Positions 31,579-43,967 of a stretch of DNA of 64,000 nucleotides are shown here, in pieces. Made by a program: the position numbers and the translations under genes. The stretch's first letter is position 1. Every line of letters starts with the position of its first letter. The notes under the pieces were generated by a model. The model saw only the letters and a list, made by a program, of their open reading frames with translations, did no database searches and was not told the origin of the DNA. Source of the stretch: Mrakia gelida (Eukaryota; Basidiomycota; Tremellomycetes; Cystofilobasidiales; Mrakiaceae); assembly GCA_024345305.1 (NCBI GenBank), contig BRON01000012.1:1-64000 (forward strand), read 5' to 3'.

Positions 31579-34500
31579 CTACACGCTCCCTCGGAGGTAG
31601 TTCATCAACGCCTCGAGAATGACCTTCTGGCTCTCCACCGCCGAGTTCTCTCCCTCGTCCTCCGAAGATGCGTCGCCGACGTTGTCGTGTTGCTCTGTTG
31701 GGTTCGGGACGAAGGGGCGGACGCGAACAGGAGAGGAAGGAGGGGAGGGATCGAGTCAGTACGGAGGTCGAGAAGGATGAGCGATGCACGAAGGAAAGGT
31801 GAAGACTCGGCGCTCGACGCGTCGAACAACGAAGACGAGAACGAACCTTGCAGCACGTCGATGATCTCCTGGAACGTCTGATCCTTCCGCTCGAGGAGCA
31901 GCTTTGCTTGGTCTCGGGCCTGCAAGAACATCAACACGAAAGGAAGCAGAGTCGTCAGCGAGGATTCGAGCGAAGAAAGGACGAGGAGGGAGGGAGGGAG
32001 GCAAACGTACCCCATCGTCCTCCATGATCAGCCAAGCGAGGATGTAGTCGATCATCTGAAGGGTGAAGAGTCCTCCCTCCAGTCGTCGAAGGTAGAACAT
32101 CTGCTCGTCGTCTTCGTCGATCTCGGTTCCTTCCAGAGCGAGAGCCTGTTTTAGTTCGAGGCGAAACGTAACCCAAGTCAGCTCGACTCTCCCTTCCACT
32201 CTTCTCTCGTCACCTCCCTTCTGTCCCACCCCCACCCACAACCCCTCCTCCTCTTCAGCGTTCGACTCACCTTCTTCTCCTCATCGATAGCCCTCTCCAC
32301 ACCCATCAACCTCCCCTCGGCCTCCTCCCTCAGCTCAACCAACCGATCAACCTTCTCGTAGCTTCCCTCGACGAACTTGGCGAGCAGACGGATCCGAGGA
32401 GCTGTTTCCGAGCCGAGGTTGGTGAAGAGGGAGACGAGGAGACCGAGGATGTGCTCGGTATCTTCCGAGGAGGGCTTGGTCTTTTTGGATCCCTGAGGAG
32501 GAAAAGGCGAGGAGAGAGGGAGGGAAGATTAGTACGGGTTTTGAGGACAACGACTAGGATAGGAGGGATGAGGAGGAACGAACCTTGCCCATCTGAGGCA
32601 CGAAAGAGCACCACGGCGGAAAAGGAAGGGTCAGCTCGGGGACGACGACAACGCGAACGAAGCGACGCGACGAGAACGAGACGACTCACGAAAGCAGCAA
32701 ACAAAGTCTTCAGTCCCAACGCCTCGATGAACTTCTCGCAGTTATCCGATCCCTCAGGTCCACTCAGAGCGTGATCCAGGACCTGCCAACGAGCGCGCGT
32801 GATCGAATCCAAGTCAGCTCAGCCATCGCTTCCCTCCACGCTCTCCCTCTTCACCTCACTTCCCCTCCCTCCCTACCTCCCCTCCCACCCCCGTCCACTC
32901 CACCACACTTCGCCAAAAGCACTCACCTTGATAGCCCTAGCCCTACTCAACTTCTTCTCCTTCATACAAATCACCATCAGCTCGACTCCCTCGCTCTCGA
33001 GGAAAGCCTCCTTCATCTCGGGTTCCGCGAGCGTCGAACACAGAGCGTCGAAGGCGTTCTCCATGAACTCGGCTTCTTCTGGATCGGAGGGATCGGATTT
33101 TCGGTATTTCTGCGAGCGCAAGCGAGCGAGCGATAGCGATAGCGAGTGAGGTCGGACGAGAAGGACGAGAGGGGAAGGGAGGAGGGGAGGGAGGGGAGGG
33201 TCAGCTTGAGTTCGACGGACGCGACGAAGGAGGGTACGAAAGGGAAACGATTCGAGCGACGCACCGACAGAACCTTCAGCAAGGTATCCACTCCTTGCAG
33301 CGAACCAACTTTCAGACGATTCGGTCGGGATTGCTGGAGGAGGATGGCGAGGATCTGCCGGACGAAACGAAAAGAAACGAGCGAAGAAGCGAGTCAGTTC
33401 TCGTTCGTTCGTTCGATCCATCGTTCTTCTTCGCTAGCCGAGGTAAAGTGGTAGCTCACCTCCGAAGCATACTGCTTGTTAGAATCGTACTCCTTGACGT
33501 CGATCCTCTTGAGGAGCCATTCGAGCGCGGTGGTGGTGGAGACGAGCGTTTCGGCGAGGGCGGGGTTGAAGGAAAGGAGGTTCTCGAAGATGCCTGTGGG
33601 GAGGTGGGATAGGGTCGGTGAGTGAGGGGGTGAGTGAGAAAAAGAGGGAAGAGGCAAAAGGGGAAGGAGAAGTGGGTCAGCGAAGAGGAGGGACGAAAGA
33701 CGCGTCGAGGCCACGAGGAGCGGAGCGTGTCGAACACTCACCAAGCGTCTGGAAAACACCCTGTCGATCGGTCTCCTCCTTCTCGTCCAGTCTCGAGAGA
33801 TTGGCGATCAGCAGTTCGAAGATGTTGACGTCGAGCTGTGGGAGGGGAAAGACGCGTCGAAGCCAAATCGATCAGCTCTCTTTTTTTCTCCTTCCCCCCT
33901 GTTCTCGCTCCCAACCCCACCTCCCTTCATCACGCCCAACATCTCGAAGACTCACCAAAGCTCCCACCAGCACGGCCATCCCCTTCTCCCCCTCCCCCTC
34001 CTCGTCGTCGTCCTCCTCATCAACCTGCTCGACATCCTCGTCCGTCAGCTCCACCAGCACCTGCACCACGTCCAGCGCGATATCCGAGTTCTCGTGACTG
34101 AGAAGTTCCGAGAGGATTCGAACGGTCGAGGTTTCGCCCTTGACGAGCTCGGGGTAGAAGAGTTTGGGGTTCTGAGGAAGGAGGGTGGTGAGTGAGTGGA
34201 GGGACGAGTCGAGGTTGGATTCAGAGTCGATGAACCTGCGTGAGGTGAAGGACGAGGGTTGAGCGGGTTAGATTAGCGGGAGAGAGTATAGCTCGTGCTG
34301 CTGTTGTCTCTGCGAGAGCGAGAGAAGTTGCAGAAACGAACAAGACGCGTCCGAGCGAGGACTCACTTCTCGGGCTCATCAGGGAACTTGACCCTCATCT
34401 CTTGGTTCTTCTTGACCGTCCTCTCGAACTGAATCAGTTGGCGACGAAGAGCGGGGAGAGTAACCTTCTCCTCGCCGAGTCCATCTTCGCCAGCTTGGTC

Positions 34501-35193
34501 GAACCTGGAAGAAGCGAAAGATAACGGAGAGTGAGCTCGAGCGCGAAGGGAGGAAGGAGGAAAGGAGGGAGATCGAGCTCACATATCGAAGATGACCTTT
34601 TGATCCTCGTTCAGGCCTCCACCAAACATCCTTCCCTCATCGTCCTCGTCCGCAAAGTAGTCGGCGTCCCCACCAGCTGCGAACAAACAAGCCGAAGCGA
34701 AGAAGTGAAGGGAAGTGGACGGATGGTGAGCTCTCATCTCCCTCCCATGGCTCCCCTTCCCCATCCTCCCTCCATTGTTCACTCACGAGCGAAATCATAA
34801 GGGTCCTCCCTCTCCCTCTGTTCCTCCTCCTCTTCATCCACCACGGTCGCTCTCCTCTTCCCGTTCGATTTGGCGGAAGGTTGCTCGTCCGAAGAGGAGG
34901 GAAGGAACTTTGCGAGCTCCTCTGTTGGGAAGCGAACGAGAACGAGACGAGTTCAGCTTTGAGCTCAGATTTCAGTGTTGGGAGGGGTAGGGACTCACCA
35001 GCAGAAGGTAGATCTCCAAAGGCCTTCCTCTTGCCCAAACTCGAAGCGGGGATAGAGGGAACCTGAGAAAGCGAGCGCGAAGGGAGGAGAGGCGAAGGGA
35101 GGTCAGCTCGAGGGTCTCTCTCGTTCGCCCTCCAAACCTTCCCTTTTTTATCAAACGAGAGCTGCCTACCTTGAACATCTTGTCGATATCCAT
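31579..35193 (-). CDS. CTNNBL1: Beta-catenin-like protein 1 (spliceosome-associated armadillo protein)
   Basis: About 600 aa in some 15 exons, from MDIDKMFK at 35193 to a TAG at 31581-31579. An acidic N-terminal region with the basic motif NGKRRA precedes armadillo-type helical repeats. Matches to the family include FPDEPEKFIDSE, VLVELTDEDV, ANLSRLDEKE, LEWLLKRIDVKEYDSNKQY, SEILAILLQQS, VLDHALSGPEGSDN, EKVDRLVELREE and FYLRRLEGGLFTLQ. In animals CTNNBL1 binds the Prp19/CDC5L complex of the spliceosome; the same role is inferred here. The exon encoding only Met-Gly-Lys (32592-32584, 9 nt) is a micro-exon; without it AAF would join GSKKTK directly. It shares a 220-bp divergent promoter with RBM42. 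A broken copy lies at 22634-25042. Confidence 0.92.
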
Positions 35194-35413
35194 CTTGCTG
35201 CTAGGTCTCCTTTGAAGGATGGATGTGAGGGTGGTCGTTAGGGTTCCCGTCAAGCTCCCTCCCTCGAAACGAAGACAAGTCCAGAGCGACTCGAGAGCCT
35301 CCCTTCGCCCAGCAACCGTCACTCCACTCTCGACTCGATCAGTATACACAGACACCGACCCAACACCCTCAGCTTCGACCTCTCTTCTCACTCGCTTCGC
35401 TTCACTCTTCTCG
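35194..35413. promoter_or_regulatory. Divergent promoter of CTNNBL1 and RBM42
   Basis: 220 bp between the two start codons, nearly identical to the duplicated copy at 25043-25261. It serves two spliceosomal genes, so joint control is plausible. Confidence 0.6.
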
Positions 35414-36678
35414 ATGGATCAATCCGCCTACGACGTCAAAGCCTGGCAAACCGTGAGCTCACCCCTTCCTCCTTCTCCTTCCCCTCCTTTCCACTCTCGC
35501 TGACCTCCCCTTTTTTCTTCGTTCGCAGTACTACGAAAGTCAAGGCTACGACTCTGCTACCGCCGCCTCTTACGCCTACTACGCTTACTCCCAAGCTCAG
35601 GCTGCTGTGGCTGCACCAGTGGCGAGCTCGAGCTCGGCAGATTGGGTGAGCTCGACGTTTCCCTTCCTTCTCCTTTCCAATCCATCACTCGCCTCACCTC
35701 CTCCCGGTCTTCCATACATACGAACGAGCAGTTGACCTCTCATATTGACTCCCCTCTTCTCTCTCACTCCCGTCTTGCTCGCTTCCTCGCTGCCAGTACG
35801 CCTCTCAATCAGCACCCATCATCAACCCTTGGGACGAGGTCCCTCAGCAGCAGCAGCCCAACCCTTACGGAGTGCTCACACCTCAAGAGGAGTACTCGGA
35901 GAAGGATACCAAGACGGAGCCGGAAGGAGGGAAGATCAAGGGGAAGAGGACGACCGTGATCAGGAAGGGAGGAGGGAAGATGTGGGATGAGTGAGTTCGA
36001 CGCTCTCTCCTCGTCTCGTCGTTCGTTTCCACGAGCTCGTTGCTCGTCGAGAACCTGCTTGCTCGAGCTCGTGTGTGTAGAGAGAGCTGACCTCGCTTCC
36101 TCGTCTGGTCGATGTTTGTGTTCATTGCAGCGAAACCCTCACCGAATGGGATCCCAAATGGTTCCGACTCTTCGTCTCGGACGTCTCGAACGATTGCACC
36201 GAGAAGGTCCTGACGGAAGCGTTCTCCAAGTACAAGACGTTCCAGAAGGCTAAGGTCATTAAGGATCGACTGAGTAACAAGGTGAGCGGCTCGTTTTCTA
36301 TCCAGATCCTCCCTCTTCTCATCCTTCCCTCTCTCGCTCGCTCGTCTCGTCCCTTCCTTCTCGCGTTCACTAACTCCCCATTCCTCTGCTCCCCTCCCTC
36401 CCTTCTCACCCCAACTCTCCACCCCACCCCTACTCCTCTGTGCTGCGCTTCCTCCGCACCAGTCCAAATACGCCTTCCTCGCCTTCTCGGACCCGGAGGA
36501 CTTCCTTCTCGCGTGGAAACAGATGGACGGGAAGTACGTCGGGAACCGTCCGATCCGACTTTCCAAGGCGACCACGGCCGTCAGGAGTGTGGAGATCGGG
36601 AACAGGAAGGCCAAGATGTTTGATAAGGCTGCTGGGAAGGGTGGGGTGGGAGTGGGAGCTAGGGGGAGGGTGCTTTGA
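35414..36678 (+). CDS. RBM42: RNA-binding protein 42 family (single RRM)
   Basis: 238 aa in five exons: 35414-35452, 35529-35645, 35797-35990, 36131-36281, 36463-36678; the sum is in frame. The N-terminal half is Tyr/Ala/Ser- and Gln/Pro-rich. It is followed by the RBM42 signature TVIRKGGGKMWD, then one RRM with RNP2-like FRLFVSDV and RNP1-like KYAFLAFSD, and the typical DFLLAWKQMDGKYVGNRPIR. RBM42 proteins are components of the tri-snRNP and act in 5' splice-site choice; that role is taken from the family. The end is Gly-rich. It is transcribed divergently from CTNNBL1. The broken copy at 25262-26498 shows which parts decayed. Confidence 0.92.
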
Positions 36679-37438
36679 GTGGGTTGAGCGAGAGAGACGT
36701 GGGTGGAGGGAGGGTTTGGAGGACGAGAGGGAGGGTCGGGTTGGTTGGTCGAGTAGTGGGAGACTTGGGATGATGATGATGATGACGAAGTGTGTTGATA
36801 ACGGTAGATGGGAGAAAGTTGGGCAGAGGGAAGGTTGGAAAGGAAGAGTCGAGTCGCGTCAACCAGATCAGGCGAAGAGAGGAACCACTCGAGCGTCTGG
36901 AGCGAAGACGAGGAGAGCGCGACGAGCTCAGCGTAGCAGAAGAGATTGACCTACCGTTGAGGAAAATGAAAACGGTCCTCGTGATCGTCTTAAGAGTATC
37001 GGGAGCGGAGGACGACGCGTCGAGTGAACGAGCGAGGTGCGAAGCGAGCTTCGACTCAACGACAATCTCAACGTTGGTTCTTGGTGGGCGTGTTTGCGTG
37101 TGATTTGATGTCTACTGGTAGAGGCTCAGCATAGAGTCTGGACGTCGGACGAGCTCTCGGCAAGCGAAGCAATGGAAAGTCGAGGTCGAGCTCAACCGAT
37201 TTCAACCTCCTTCGCTTCGCTCCTCTTCTTCCCTCTCATCTACCCACCACCCAGCTCTTTCTCCCCCAAACTCGTCTTTGATGACTCTCCATCCTTCAAC
37301 GATGGCTCATGTCTTGTTTCCTTCCATCGGATTCCATTCAGAGTCTCGTTCCTGAGGTCGATCGTTGAGGTCGGAAGACGTCCTCCAGTCCTCTCCTCTC
37401 CTCCTTCCTTCTCCCCACCACTCACCATCCCTCAAGCC
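36679..37438. other. Intergenic, RBM42 to F-box gene
   Basis: No gene recognised. The first 160 bp match the region after the RBM42 pseudogene (26500-26640), marking how far the duplication runs before the F-box remnant. Confidence 0.4.
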
Positions 37439-39913
37439 ATGTCCGACCTTCAAATGGTTCTCTACTCGCCGTCGCCACCTCTCTCCCCTCTCACAGCCAT
37501 CGGTGAAGAGCAGGAAGGTCCCTCCCAGATCCTCGTCCTTCAAGGAGGAACCAGCTCGGACGTTGTGAGCTTCGACCTTCCCTTCCTCCCTTCCCCCTTC
37601 TCTCTTTCGCTGACTCCCTCCCTGGTTCTCCTCGGGTGTTTATCTAGATCCAACGAGAGCCTACCTCCCTTCTCTCCCTGCCCGACGAGCTCCTCGAACT
37701 CGTCATGAAGGAGTTCCTTTGGGGTCCGTCAAGGAAATGCCGGCTCGTCAGCCTCAGCTGGACTTGCCATCGTCTTCGACAGGTTCGTTCCCTCCCCCAC
37801 TTCATAGAAAGGTCTTTTCGCTCACACCGCTTCTCTTGATCTCATGCACCAGATCGCTCTCCCCATCCTGTTCAAAGGGCGAGGCGTCCAACTCGGAGAA
37901 TCCCGACAGCTCACCACCCTTCGCGAAATCGCCACCTCCAGGCAGCACGGTCATCTCGTCAAGTCAGTCGCGTTCTTCTCGCATCCACGGCGCCAAAACT
38001 CGATATCTGACCTTGGTATCTTCTTCTCGGCAGATCCCTCCACATTTTCGATCAATCCTCTTCGTCCAACCTCTTAACCCTCTTCATCCCCATCCTCGGC
38101 CACTTCTGCTTCCTCATCTCTCTTCTTATCGACCCCTTCTTCCTCAGCAACTCCCTCCTCAACATCGTGTACGACCATCCGACCCTCGTCGAACTCAAAC
38201 TTGAATCCTGCTTCGAGGACCTCCCCCAGGGGCTCAACTACCAGCTCGACCACGGCCGAAATCAACAACACCTCGGCGGCGGCTCCTCTCCTCGACCAAC
38301 TCCCCTCCAGCTTCTCAACCTCCGCCTCCGCATCTCCTTGGAGGCTTCCGGTACCAGTTGGAGCCAGTTCGGCAGCCTCGTCGGCCTCTTCGGATCGTAC
38401 GGATTCAAGATGGGGGAGTTGACCATCGAACTCAGCGACCGCGACGACTCCGGCTTCGATTCACACGTCGACGATATCCTCCTTCTTCCCTCGCCTCTCA
38501 CTCGGACGCCAATCCTCGACTTCAACACCCTCCACTTTCTCTTCACCCCCGAAACGGCAAGACCCGGATACCGGATCCTGTACGAGGTCACCAAAGCTCA
38601 GCGGCAACTATCAAGGATCCGCGTCGTTGTCAACAATTCGCCGCAGTGGCCGTTGGACGTCGTGGGATAAGGCTTCCTTCCTCGTTGGGTCTCGGGAGAG
38701 GGCTTAGAGGGGGTTCGGAGGAGATGTGTACCGAGTGGAGGGAGGTTGGAGTCGTGGAGGTGGAAGGGAACTACGAGCGAGGAGGAGAGGAGGACGACGA
38801 CGACGGAGACTTCGTTCTCAAGTCGCTCGAGATCTCGTTCGTGCGGGAAACTATCCTCAGCTCCAAGCAGATGGAAGTCTTTGCTGCCGAGAGGTGCTTC
38901 GATGGACTGAGGGAGATCACGTTTGAGTTCTATGACTGTCGCTTCGGAGGAGACTGGGTGAGTCGCGTTCCTTTCTATCTTCTTCCCGTCGCCGCGTCCT
39001 GACCTTTCTTCCTTCTTCCCTTGTTCTTCCCCTTCCTTTCCTACAGAAATCCACCTGCCACGTCCTCTCCCATCTCTCCCATCTCACCTCCCTCACATCT
39101 CTCACCATCCTCAGTCCTCTCCCAACTCTCGGAACCTACCACGGCTGCTCTCCAACCTGCTACTCCTGCCTCGTCCACGCCCGTCCTCGCCTTCAAACCG
39201 CCTCCGTGCTCTTAGGAGGATACGAACTCATCATCAGTCTCCTCTCCAACGTCGCCGCGAATCGTCTCGTCGCTCTCGCTCCCTCGCTTCCTTTGGGTTG
39301 CCGAGTGTCGCTCAAGCCTGGGAAGGACGGCAGAAATCGTCCGACCGGTTCATGGCAGAGCTATCTACGGTCGATCAGGAGGGAAGATCACGGTGCATGG
39401 TTCCGACCTTGGTCCGGGGTGGGGATGGAGTGTTGGGACGTGGTGGCGGAGGATCTGTCGATGTGCTTGGGGCGCGACGGAAGGCAAGAAGTTGATGCCG
39501 TCGACGTTGTAGATCCGGTGAAGGCGTTGATGGAATATGGAGTCGAGGAGGTCCTTCGAGCGCTGGAGAGGCCTGGCAGTGGATTTGACCTCGAGTCCTT
39601 TGGGGAGAGGTGAGCTCCCTCTGCCTTCGTTCTTTCTTCATCTCTTCGTCGTTTCGACCCGTCGCTGACCTCGTCCTTCTCGTCTTTCACCAGCACTCCC
39701 ACCGAGCCCATCGTCCCCAAATCGCTCGAGAGCTTCCTCAGGTGACTTATTGATCTCTTTCGCCTTCGACGTCGACTCTCACTGACTTCGCTTCCCTCTT
39801 TCCTCTCGCGCAGAGCCGGTCTCGTCGACAGGGAACGAACTCGACGCGCCGTCGACGTCGACATCGACATCGACATCCAACCTCGTTCTGGTGTGGAGGG
39901 AGGGCGTGCTTGA
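37439..39913 (+). CDS. F-box protein, large; possible frame break
   Basis: Starts MSDLQMVLYSPSPPL. An F-box lies early (LLSLPDELLELVMKEFLWGP, then CRLVSLSWTCHRLR), spanning two introns. A long Leu-rich region follows, without clear LRR spacing. Good introns occur near 37564-37649, 37780-37851 and 37960-38033, and also after FYDCRFGGDW (38957) and near the end (39611-39693, 39741-39813). The frame that is open to 38668 ends in a TAA after PLDVVG. The downstream frame (EEMCTEWREVG... KSLEISFVRETI) is shifted by one and overlaps it. Either there is a frameshift or a short intron of unusual type between about 38600 and 38720. Role as SCF substrate receptor is inferred from the F-box. It ends in three exons that were duplicated at 26650-27009. 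Confidence 0.7.
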
Positions 39914-40378
39914 GTAGGGAGTAGGCAAACGAGTGCATGGGTCTCGTTGTCTTCGCTCTCGCCTGTTGTTCACTTTGCTTTTAACTCAACTCCCTCGCTG
40001 CCTCTTTCATCACTAGCACTATACTTCTCCCTCTCGTCACACTACCTACCACTACACTACTTGACTCGCCACGCTTTCAATCATGACCTTCTCCCTCTTT
40101 TACGAGCAATGAAAGAGCGGAGGCGACGACGACGCGTCGCGAAGCGAGGTCGACGTCGACGCACCGTCCACGAGGGATTCGAGAAGCTCGCACAAGACTC
40201 CGACCCTTTGATCCGATATCTAGCGTCGTTCCACCAACATAAGAGGATGAACAAGAAACACCAACAAAAAAAAGAAAGGAAAGACGAACGACCTCCAGCG
40301 AAACGCTTCATCTCCTTGTCGCTCTCACCCTCCACCCCGCCCTCCCTCACTCTTACGCCCCTCTTTCTCTCACAGACA
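39914..40378. other. Intergenic and RPN13 leader
   Basis: A frame with an ATG at 40110 encodes a basic, Arg-rich peptide, but it has no recognised domain and ends before or within the RPN13 start region. It is more likely 5' leader. The RPN13 ATG is preceded by a CT-rich stretch. Confidence 0.35.
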
Positions 40379-42195
40379 ATGCCTCTCACCTACAAAGCCG
40401 GGTAATTTCTCGCCTCTCTCCCCTCCTCGGAAACCTGTCTCTCGAGATCGAGATCGAACCAGGAGGAGCAAACGAAGAGAAGGAGAGATGAAGCTGACCA
40501 CCTACCCCCTTCCCTCCCCTCTGCCTTTGCTCCCTCTTCCCTTCGTCTCGATTCTTCCACACAGCCGAGCCTTCCGACGAGGAGATACTTCCTTCGTTGA
40601 TGCTGAACCCGAGAAGGGGATCTTGAGCGTTCAGGATGGAGGGGATGGATGTGAGTCTCAGACGAGCTCCTTCCCTTCGTTTCGTTTCGTTTCGTTTCGC
40701 TCGAGCTGACCCTTCCTCGTCTCGATGGGCAGTGCTTCACATCTTCTGGAAGTCTAGGAACTCGCCTAACTATGCGTTGGATCTGATCGTCTTCCCTGGT
40801 GAGTCTTCCTTTAGGTGTCCAGAGAAGGAGAATGCGAGGTGGGGTGAGCTGGAGCTCAAGCTGACCCTCCGTCCCATCCTTCGCTCGATCCAGGCGACGC
40901 TTCGTTCTCTCACGTCAAGGAGTCCAACGAGGACAACGTCTTCGTGTTGAACTTTGAGAGCTCAGAAGAGAAGCATTTCGTGAGTCTTCGTCGTTCTGTC
41001 TGGTCTGGAGGTGACGAGGAGGAAGGAGGAAGGGAGAGATGCGAGCTGAGGCTGAAGCTGACTCTCCCCTCGTTTCGTTTCCTTCTTTAGTTCTGGTTCC
41101 AAGCTGCCGATGCTCCTTATGCCCTTCAGGCTGAGCACATGTGAGTGTGGTTTCTTGCGTGCCCAAGACGAGACCAGGAAGAGCGCCTTCAGCCCTCGCC
41201 CACGATCTTTCAAGTCGAGCTGACCTCGTCCTTCCTTCCTCCCTTCCTTCTCTTCCTCAGCAACGCTACCATCGAAGATCCCGACTTCGTCGCTTCTCCT
41301 CCTCCTACAGCCGCTGCCATTTCTTCGGCTTCCACCAGCACGTGAGTCCCCATCTCGATCCGATCTACATCTTTCGTTCGCGAGCTCTACTCCCCTTCCT
41401 TCCTCCCGCCCAAGCTTACCATCTCCTCGTCGCCCTCTCCTTCTCGACGCAACTCGTACCAGTCTCCCACCCGCCACCCCTGCCCACCAGTCCGTCGCCT
41501 CCTCGTCCACCTCAGCTCCTCCAGCAGCTCCCAACCCTCGTCGAACGGCAGGCTTCAACCTCTCGTCCGCCGACCCCGAGACTGGGTACTCTGCGGAACA
41601 GCTCGCTCAGTTGCAGGCTATCTTGGAGGGTCAAGTTGCCGCCGGACCTAACGCTGCTGCTGGAGAGAGTGGTGAGTGTTTATCTTGCGTTATCGGAGAA
41701 GGAGCGAAGGAGGATGGAGGGAGAGGTAGGAAGACTCGGACGCGAGGAAGGAGACGAGACGAGCTCGAGCTGACCGTCCTTCCATCCTTTTCCCTTCCCC
41801 CTCTGTCTCGCCATCTTCTCACTCCCTCAGACATCCACCTTCAAGACATCCTCACTCCCAAACTCCTTGCACCCATCCTCTCCTCCTCAGCCCTCCGAGC
41901 CTCCCTCTTCCCTCATCTCCCCTCGGACCTTCCCCTCTCCTCAACCGCCAGCCCAGCCGAGCCCACCGAAGCCGAGCTTCTTGCCGTCATCGAATCCCCT
42001 CAGTTTCAGGAAGGTGTCCGATCCCTCGATCGAGCACTCAGGACTGGACTTCTCGGCGGACTCGTCCAGGGCTTGGGGTTGCCGGAGGAGGCTGGGTTGG
42101 GAGTAGAGCAGTTCCTTAAGGCTGTTGGGGAACAGGCGGAGAAGAAGAAGAAGAGGGAGGAGGCGGGAGGAGGGGAGATGGATACTTCGGAGTAG
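40379..42195 (+). CDS. RPN13: Proteasome ubiquitin receptor RPN13/ADRM1
   Basis: 321 aa in eight exons: 40379-40401, 40565-40650, 40733-40798, 40894-40979, 41091-41140, 41261-41341, 41463-41671, 41831-42195; the sum is in frame. The N-terminal Pru domain is clear: LTYKAGRAFRRGDTSFV, KGILSVQDGGDGLLHIFWK, DLIVFPGDASF, VFVLNFES, HFFWFQAAD. A Ser/Ala/Pro linker leads to a C-terminal DEUBAD-type helical domain (DIHLQDILTPKLLAPIL ... ESPQFQEGVRSLDRALRTGL). In the family, the Pru domain binds ubiquitin and Rpn2 on the 26S proteasome, and the C-terminal domain recruits the deubiquitinase UCH37; both roles are inferred here. Exon 1 encodes only seven full codons. Yeast Rpn13 lacks the C-terminal domain, so this is the long, animal-like form. 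Confidence 0.93.
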
Positions 42196-42673
42196 AGTGA
42201 GCGCGGTAGATCGGGAGGGAGAGGAGGAGCGAATGCATGAGCTTGTCCTTCGAGCTTGTTCGAGCGTAGGGCTGGGAGAGAGAAAGAGAGGGAGATGAGG
42301 ACGACGGAGTGAAAGTAAGTCCATCGTAGAGCGCTCTCGAGGAAGTGTGTCGATTCACGGAGATCTCTCGAGCTCGAGAGGAAAGGGCGACAGTACGACG
42401 GGTGCGTCGACGACTTTCCTGACTTCGACGCGTCTTCACTTGGCTTCGCAGAGCTACTCGTCGCCGTCCCTCCCTCGATCGTTCTTACTTCGGCAATCAT
42501 GCTCCTCATCCCTAACTCCTCTTAGAAGCGAGGAGCAATCGTCCCCTCCCTGTCTCAGACGCTCGCACCCTTCGAGCTGTGTTCGGGAAGCGTCGCTTCG
42601 CCTCTCGCACCCTTCCGCTTACTTTTTTTTGCCCTCCAACCACCACCCCCTTACTCCCTCCTCTTCCTTCAGG

Positions 42674-43967
42674 ATGTCGGATCGTTTCCCCTTGGAGGTC
42701 ATCTACGAGATCATCGGACAGTCAAGATCGTCAGCTCTCCTCGAGACCTGGACGGAGGTCAGCAAAACAACGAGGGACGTCGCTGGACCACTCCTTTATC
42801 GAGACGTTCGCATCAATCGAGAAGAGGACTTCGTTCCCTTCCTTCAGCTCCTCAAGGTCAGTAGGCCTTTCTATCGCTTTCTTTCGCGTTACGTTGCGGT
42901 TGAAGACTGATGCTGACTGATTTGGGTTTGAACAGAGAGCAGAAACGGATTCGACGCGTCCTCCGTCTTGGTACATCCGACCCAACGAGGTTCGGTCCCT
43001 CTTCGTCCCTCGGCTCCCGCACCCCGACGCTCTCCTTGCCAATCCCCAGTACCAGTCAGGACAGTGGCCTACCCTCTCTCGAGCTCATCTTGGGATGGGA
43101 TGGGATCAGGAGCACGATTCCAAGATGAAAACGATCATCCTCCCAGGTCTCCTGCATCGCCTCGCTCCTCTCTTCTACGAGCACCTCGGTGAGTCTCGGA
43201 CGCGAGCTCAAGACCGACCTCTTCACGTATTGATACCCGATAACTGACGAGAGTCTCAACAGGCGGCTCGCCCTCCCTTCCCAGCATATTCATCTCCAAG
43301 TCGGACGTGGACGACTTCATCGTCGTCAACAGCGAAACAATCAAATCCTACGCTCCCAACCCCGACGCCAACGCGTTCGAAGTCGAGCTCCTCGCCCTCT
43401 ACACCCTCTTCGATTGTGGCGCTCAAAGGAAATATCTCTTTTACTTAAGCCTCGACAAACTCCACTCGAACATCGACACTCTTCGACGATGTCCGAACGC
43501 TCCCAGTCCTCGTTCAGCGGAGATTTTGGAGCTTCTGTACGATCGAACTGCTCTGGCGGACGCCCATATGCTCAATTGGGCAAGGATGGTGGAGGAGGTG
43601 CAGCCTGGAAAGGAAAGGATGACTCAGAAGTGCAACATGTACACCGAATCGACGCCTCACCTGTTGAGTGCGTTTTGGTTTCAACCTCTTCATCCATTCT
43701 CTTGACTCCTCGTCATACACATTTACTGACCAACACCTTTTGTTTTTCCTCTCGACTGGTTCAGCCCTCCAGAAAGCCGTTAAGTATATGTACGGGATTT
43801 GGAAGGAGGAGGAGAGCGCGTTGAGGAACTTGACCGTCGACGGTGAGTCGAGCGCTTGCTCTTCTCCCACCGTCATCTCGTCATATCCTTTAACCCAAAG
43901 AGAAGTAAGCCTCTGACTCCGTATTGCTCAACTCCAACTCTCAGAGCCAAACCCTTCGAGCCTTTGA
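42674..43967 (+). CDS. F-box-type protein, small (second copy type)
   Basis: 313 aa in five exons: 42674-42856, 42936-43188, 43263-43667, 43765-43842, 43945-43967; the sum is in frame. It begins MSDRFPLEVIYEIIGQSRSS, an F-box-like helix with LLETWTEVSKTTRDVAGPLLYRDV following. The rest is unassigned. The first intron uses a GTCAGT donor, as in the F-box gene at 373-1584, which has the same opening ('PLEIVDLIIRESSS ... LKAWSLVS'), the same early intron and similar size. The last coding exon is only 23 nt. Likely an SCF adaptor, by the F-box alone. Intron-like sequence at about 44012-44094 downstream may be a 3'-UTR intron. Confidence 0.72.
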
